Of a stretch of DNA of 64,000 bases, positions 61,217 through 64,000 are shown piece after piece. The translations under genes were made by a program, and so were the position numbers. This stretch comes from Pseudarthrobacter phenanthrenivorans Sphe3 (GTDB lineage Bacteria > Actinomycetota > Actinomycetes > Actinomycetales > Micrococcaceae), in contig NC_015145.1 of the NCBI RefSeq assembly GCF_000189535.1, positions 1 to 64,000 on the forward strand, given 5' to 3'. The notes beneath the pieces are model-generated. The model saw only the letters and a program-made list of their open reading frames with translations, did not search any database and was not told where the DNA came from. Within the stretch, counting starts at the first letter, position 1. Each line of letters opens with the position of its first letter.

Positions 61217-62268
61217 TGAACCAAAAGACCCACCGTCCTGCCCAGGTGAAAGCAGGTCGGCCCAGCCCCACGCTGGAGGATCTTGCCACCGCCGCGGGCG
61301 TGTCCCGCTCCACTGCGTCCCGGGCCATCAACGGCGGATTGAAAGTGAGCCCGGAGGCCCAGGCGGCTGTAGAGGCCGCGATCGTGGCGCTTGGCTACAC
61401 CCCCAACCGTGCCGCGCGGAGCCTGGTGACCAAGCGGACGGCCTCCGTGGCGCTGGTCATTCCGGAGCCGGATGCACGGGTCATGATGGATCCCTTCTTC
61501 GCCGCCGTCATTACCGGGGTGAATGAGGCCCTTCGCAGCACGGACATGCAGCTGGTGCTGTTGATGTCCCGGGCAGGGGACGATTCCGAGCGGACCAAAC
61601 GGTACCTGCGCGGAGGGCACGTGGACGGCGCGATCGTCGTCTCACACCACCGGGCCGACAACTGGGTGGAGTCGCTCGGAAGCACCGGCCTGCCCACCGT
61701 CTTCATCGGCCGGCCGTGGGACACGGGATCGGGGATTCCCTTCGTGGACCTGGACAACTTCGAGGGCGGCCGGCTGGCGGCACGCCACCTGGCCGCGATC
61801 GGCCGCACCAGGCTCGGAACCGTGGCGGGCCCAACCGACATGACAGCCGCCGTCGACCGTTTGGACGGGTGGCTGCAGGGGCTGCGGGAGGCGGGGCTTG
61901 AGCCCGGGCCCGCCATCCACGCGGACTTTACGACGGCGGGGGCGGCAGACGCCGCCCGCAACCTTCTGGCCCGCGCACCGGAGCTCGACGGCGTCTTCGC
62001 GGCCTCCGACCTCATGGCGCTGGGGGTCATCGACACCCTGCGCGGCGGGGGCCGGGAAGTGCCGGGGGACGTGGCGGTCGTAGGATTCGACAACCACTCC
62101 CTGCTGGCGGCCAACGGACTGGGCCTGACCACGGTGACCCAGCCCATGGTGGACATGGCCGTCACGGCAGGGCAGCTACTGATCCGGGCGATCGACCACC
62201 CCGAAGAGCAGCTGGAGCCGGTGATCTTCCCGGCGGAGCTCGTGGTGCGCGGAAGCACAAACGGCTGA
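61216..62268 (+). CDS. cebR: LacI-family repressor (CebR-like)
   Basis: A 350-residue repressor. The helix-turn-helix is LEDLATAAGVSRSTASRAING, followed by the hinge and a periplasmic-binding-like ligand domain (ALVIPEPDARVMMDPFFAAVITGVNEAL, VDGAIVVSH, VGFDNHSLLAANGLGLTTV). ATG 61216 overlaps the beta-glucosidase stop by one base. It is expected to bind the 14-mers at 56291 and 56403 and be released by cellobiose or a similar disaccharide. Confidence 0.92.
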   Translation: MNQKTHRPAQVKAGRPSPTLEDLATAAGVSRSTASRAINGGLKVSPEAQAAVEAAIVALGYTPNRAARSLVTKRTASVALVIPEPDARVMMDPFFAAVITGVNEALRSTDMQLVLLMSRAGDDSERTKRYLRGGHVDGAIVVSHHRADNWVESLGSTGLPTVFIGRPWDTGSGIPFVDLDNFEGGRLAARHLAAIGRTRLGTVAGPTDMTAAVDRLDGWLQGLREAGLEPGPAIHADFTTAGAADAARNLLARAPELDGVFAASDLMALGVIDTLRGGGREVPGDVAVVGFDNHSLLAANGLGLTTVTQPMVDMAVTAGQLLIRAIDHPEEQLEPVIFPAELVVRGSTNG

Positions 62269-63426
62269 TCAGCGCCACCGGCGTCCCGCCCGCTCCTTCC
62301 GTTCAGCGGTCTCCCGCTCCGCCCAGCGCTGCGACTTGCCTGCGGCAGCGACCTTCTGGTGCCACTCCCGCTGGTAGGCACGCTGCGCGGCGGCATCGCT
62401 GCGGCGGGCCAGGGCGGCCAGTTCCCGCTGGAGCTTCTGGTAGTTGTGCCAGCGGCGCTCCTCCAGCTTGTCCTCCTGGATCGCAGCCTGCACGGCGCAG
62501 CCGGGTTCGCCGTGGTGGGCGCAGTCCGAAAACCTGCAGCGGCCGGCCAGCTCCTCCACGTCGCCGAACATTTCGCCAAAGCCGTCCTCGGCGTCGAACA
62601 AACCGAACCCGCGCACACCCGGCGTGTCCATCAGGACTGTCCCGTTGGACAACGGCACCAGCTCCCGTGCGGTGGTGGTGTGCTTGCCCCTGAAATCGCC
62701 GGACCTGACCTCCCCCGTGTCCTGGACCTCGCGGCCCACCAGGGCGTTGATGAGTGTGGATTTTCCTGCACCGGAGGGACCGAGCAGGACGATGGTGCCG
62801 CCCGCCGGAACGTGCGCCAGCAGGTGCTCGATGCCGTCGCCGTTTTCCGCGGACGTGGTGACCACCTCCACACCCGCAGCCTGCAGGATGACCTTCCCGA
62901 CGACGTCGTCCGCCACTGCGGCGAGGTCCGCCTTGGTGACAATCACCAAGGGAGTGGCCCCGGAGTCCCAGGCGGCAACAAGCGTGCGCTCCAGCCGGTT
63001 GTGCGTAAGGGGCCGGTCCACCGGCACCACCACGCCCACCATGTCCATGTTGGCCGCAAGGACCTGGGCCTCCGAGGAGTCCTCGAAGGCGCGCTTGCGG
63101 CTCAGCTCCGAGCGCCGCGGAAGGACGCCCAGGATCTGGCGCACGCCCGCCCGGTTCGGCCCGAGCCACACCCAGTCCCCGGTGACCGCGGTCTCACCGG
63201 TAAGCGGGTAGGGCAGGTGGAGGAGTTCCGCGCCGGCCGCCACCAGCAGCAGGTTGCGGTCCACCCTGACCACGCGCCCACGTTCAGTGGCGTCAGGGAC
63301 GGGATGGTTGTCGAAGTGCTCGGCGACGGCGGACGTATAGCCGTAGAGGAGGGGTCCGCTGCTGACCGGGCTGGAGCTGTTTGCAGGGATACTGCGGGCC
63401 AGGGCATGGCCTGGGGATGTGTTCAC
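62269..63426 (-). CDS. rsgA: Ribosome small-subunit-dependent GTPase RsgA
   Basis: RsgA checks the maturing 30S subunit and releases RbfA. The 385-residue protein has an N-terminal OB fold (about 50-110), a circularly permuted GTPase with TKAD (G4, about 165), GPSGAGKST (G1) and DTPGVRGFG (G3), and the C-terminal zinc-binding C/H cluster (GRCRFSDCAHHGEPGCAV). GTG 63426 is preceded by CGAGG. The C-terminus is Arg/Lys-rich, suiting rRNA binding. Confidence 0.93.
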   Translation of the reverse strand: MNTSPGHALARSIPANSSSPVSSGPLLYGYTSAVAEHFDNHPVPDATERGRVVRVDRNLLLVAAGAELLHLPYPLTGETAVTGDWVWLGPNRAGVRQILGVLPRRSELSRKRAFEDSSEAQVLAANMDMVGVVVPVDRPLTHNRLERTLVAAWDSGATPLVIVTKADLAAVADDVVGKVILQAAGVEVVTTSAENGDGIEHLLAHVPAGGTIVLLGPSGAGKSTLINALVGREVQDTGEVRSGDFRGKHTTTARELVPLSNGTVLMDTPGVRGFGLFDAEDGFGEMFGDVEELAGRCRFSDCAHHGEPGCAVQAAIQEDKLEERRWHNYQKLQRELAALARRSDAAAQRAYQREWHQKVAAAGKSQRWAERETAERKERAGRRWR

Positions 63427-63753
63427 TGTGATACCTCGGGGAATGTCTCCCCGGGCATCGGCCGCTACGGCCCGGGGGCCAGGCGCTCCGCGGTTAAATC
63501 GGGCGGACGGTGCGGGGGAGGGTGTGGATGATGGACGCGGAGCGCATTGGGCGCACGTTCATGACAGTCATCAAAACCACCTTCCTTTCCCGAACCTGGG
63601 CCGTTATCCGGGCCGCATGCTGTGAAGCTGACGGCTCCCGCTCGTCCCACTGTAGCCGCGGGCCCGGGAGTGCACCAGAGCCTGCGCGGTTCTCTGTTGG
63701 TAAAGGCCGCTGACCAGCGGTTTTGCCTTGGATAGTGCTCCGGCCGGGCGTAG
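63427..63753. other. Gene-free stretch between rsgA and the Nramp gene
   Basis: The 327 bp contain no convincing reading frame with a ribosome site. A small CCGCTG/CAGCGG hairpin is near 63708-63720, with no T-run suited to either neighbour. The rsgA promoter must be here, but I see no clear boxes. Confidence 0.5.
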
Positions 63754-63788
63754 GTTGGCTGGAGTTGCCTTTTTCTTATCCAGCCAAC
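63754..63788 (+). promoter_or_regulatory. Inverted repeat in the leader of the Nramp gene
   Basis: GTTGGCTGGA (63754-63763) and TCCAGCCAAC (63779-63788) are perfect inverted arms with a 15-base T-rich loop (TTGCCTTTTTCTTAT within). It ends 15 bases before the start codon and just ahead of AGGAGG. It could be an operator for a metal-responsive regulator or an mRNA hairpin controlling translation. Confidence 0.6.
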
Positions 63789-63802
63789 ACTCAGGAGGAA
63801 CC

Positions 63803-64000
63803 ATGGACGATGAGGCCATGGACAGCGCCGCGCCGCGGACCAAAGCTGCGCTCAATGCGGATCAGGAGGCGTCCTTCCGGGCGGATCACGCGGACCGTAT
63901 CGATGACGACGGAGGCCGTCCCGCCAAGTGGCGCATCATTGGTCCCGGGCTGGTGGTCGCCGCCACTGGCGTGGGGGCTGCCGATATGGTGGCCACCCTG
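63803..64000 (+). CDS. Nramp-family metal-ion transporter (partial, 5' end)
   Basis: Only the first 66 residues are in the window; the gene runs off the right edge. The N-terminal part is hydrophilic and acidic (MDDEAMDSAAPRTK) and continues into the family motif GPGLVVAATGVGAADMV of helix 1. AGGAGG lies ten bases before ATG 63803. Nramp/MntH proteins import Mn2+ or Fe2+ with protons. Position and motif support the call, but the metal-binding DPGN motif is not visible: in helix 1 the residues here are GVGAADM, as in distant Nramp-related members. Confidence 0.75.
   Translation, partial: MDDEAMDSAAPRTKAALNADQEASFRADHADRIDDDGGRPAKWRIIGPGLVVAATGVGAADMVATL

Noticed and set aside
1..64000. CRISPR arrays, transposases, prophage genes, rRNA
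   Set aside because: None seen: no regular repeat-spacer pattern, no transposase or integrase motifs, no rRNA sequence.

Overview
The window is the replication-origin region of a high-GC Gram-positive actinobacterium. The order dnaA-dnaN-gnd-recF-dciA-gyrB-gyrA-DUF3566-tRNA-Ile-tRNA-Ala, followed by crgA, a class E sortase, pabA and the pknB-pknA-pbpA-rodA-pstP-fhaB-fhaA cell-envelope operon, is typical of Micrococcales. Protein sequences and gene content (DUF5997 next to a LysR-like binding protein, a cebEFG-bglC-cebR cluster) point to Arthrobacter, Pseudarthrobacter or a close relative. I found no insertion sequence, prophage, rRNA or CRISPR array.

Layout. 1-6.3 kb: origin (DnaA boxes on both sides of dnaA, AT-rich stretch before dnaN) and replication and repair genes. 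6.3-12.2 kb: gyrase genes and a DUF3566 membrane protein. 12.2-12.7 kb: tRNA-Ile and tRNA-Ala with a 38-residue DLW-39 microprotein between them. 12.7-17.3 kb: EamA exporter, GT2 glycosyltransferase, a repeat-helix membrane-anchored protein, cyclophilin, rhomboid protease. 17.3-18.45 kb: two intergenic stretches packed with DnaA boxes on either side of an AhpD-like gene. 18.5-21.1 kb: tag, crgA, sortase, a 56-residue membrane peptide, pabA. 21.1-30.5 kb: the Ser/Thr kinase, phosphatase, FHA and peptidoglycan operon on the minus strand. 30.9 kb: tRNA-Leu.

31-42 kb is metabolic: a GntR-controlled talarate/galactarate-type dehydratase, a TetR regulator with a divergent putrescine-oxidase-like flavoprotein, a PNPOx-like protein, and a molybdopterin oxidoreductase that has lost its N-terminal Fe-S cysteines and is translationally coupled to a small helical protein. 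42-46.7 kb is an envelope/stress cluster (DUF3618, holin-like, LEA-like, MarR, Vms1/baeRF-like). 47-54.2 kb holds an alditol-oxidase-like flavoprotein, amidase, agmatine deiminase, an alpha/beta hydrolase, and an NSS transporter with its MetS small subunit. 54.3-62.3 kb is a CebR-type beta-glucoside operon (cebE-cebF-cebG-bglC-cebR) with a divergent secreted beta-helix protein. 62.3-64 kb: rsgA and the start of an Nramp transporter.

Regulatory logic can be read directly in several places. A 25-bp palindrome occurs once before the amine oxidase and once before the agmatine deiminase, 17.5 kb apart, implying one TetR regulon for agmatine/putrescine breakdown. A TAAGCATGCTTA-like palindrome recurs around the MarR gene, before the stress operon and before the PNPOx gene. 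CebR-like 14-mers flank the beta-glucoside promoters, and a FadR-type palindrome precedes the dehydratase. The second DnaA-box cluster, with six perfect boxes, is the most unusual feature of the window.
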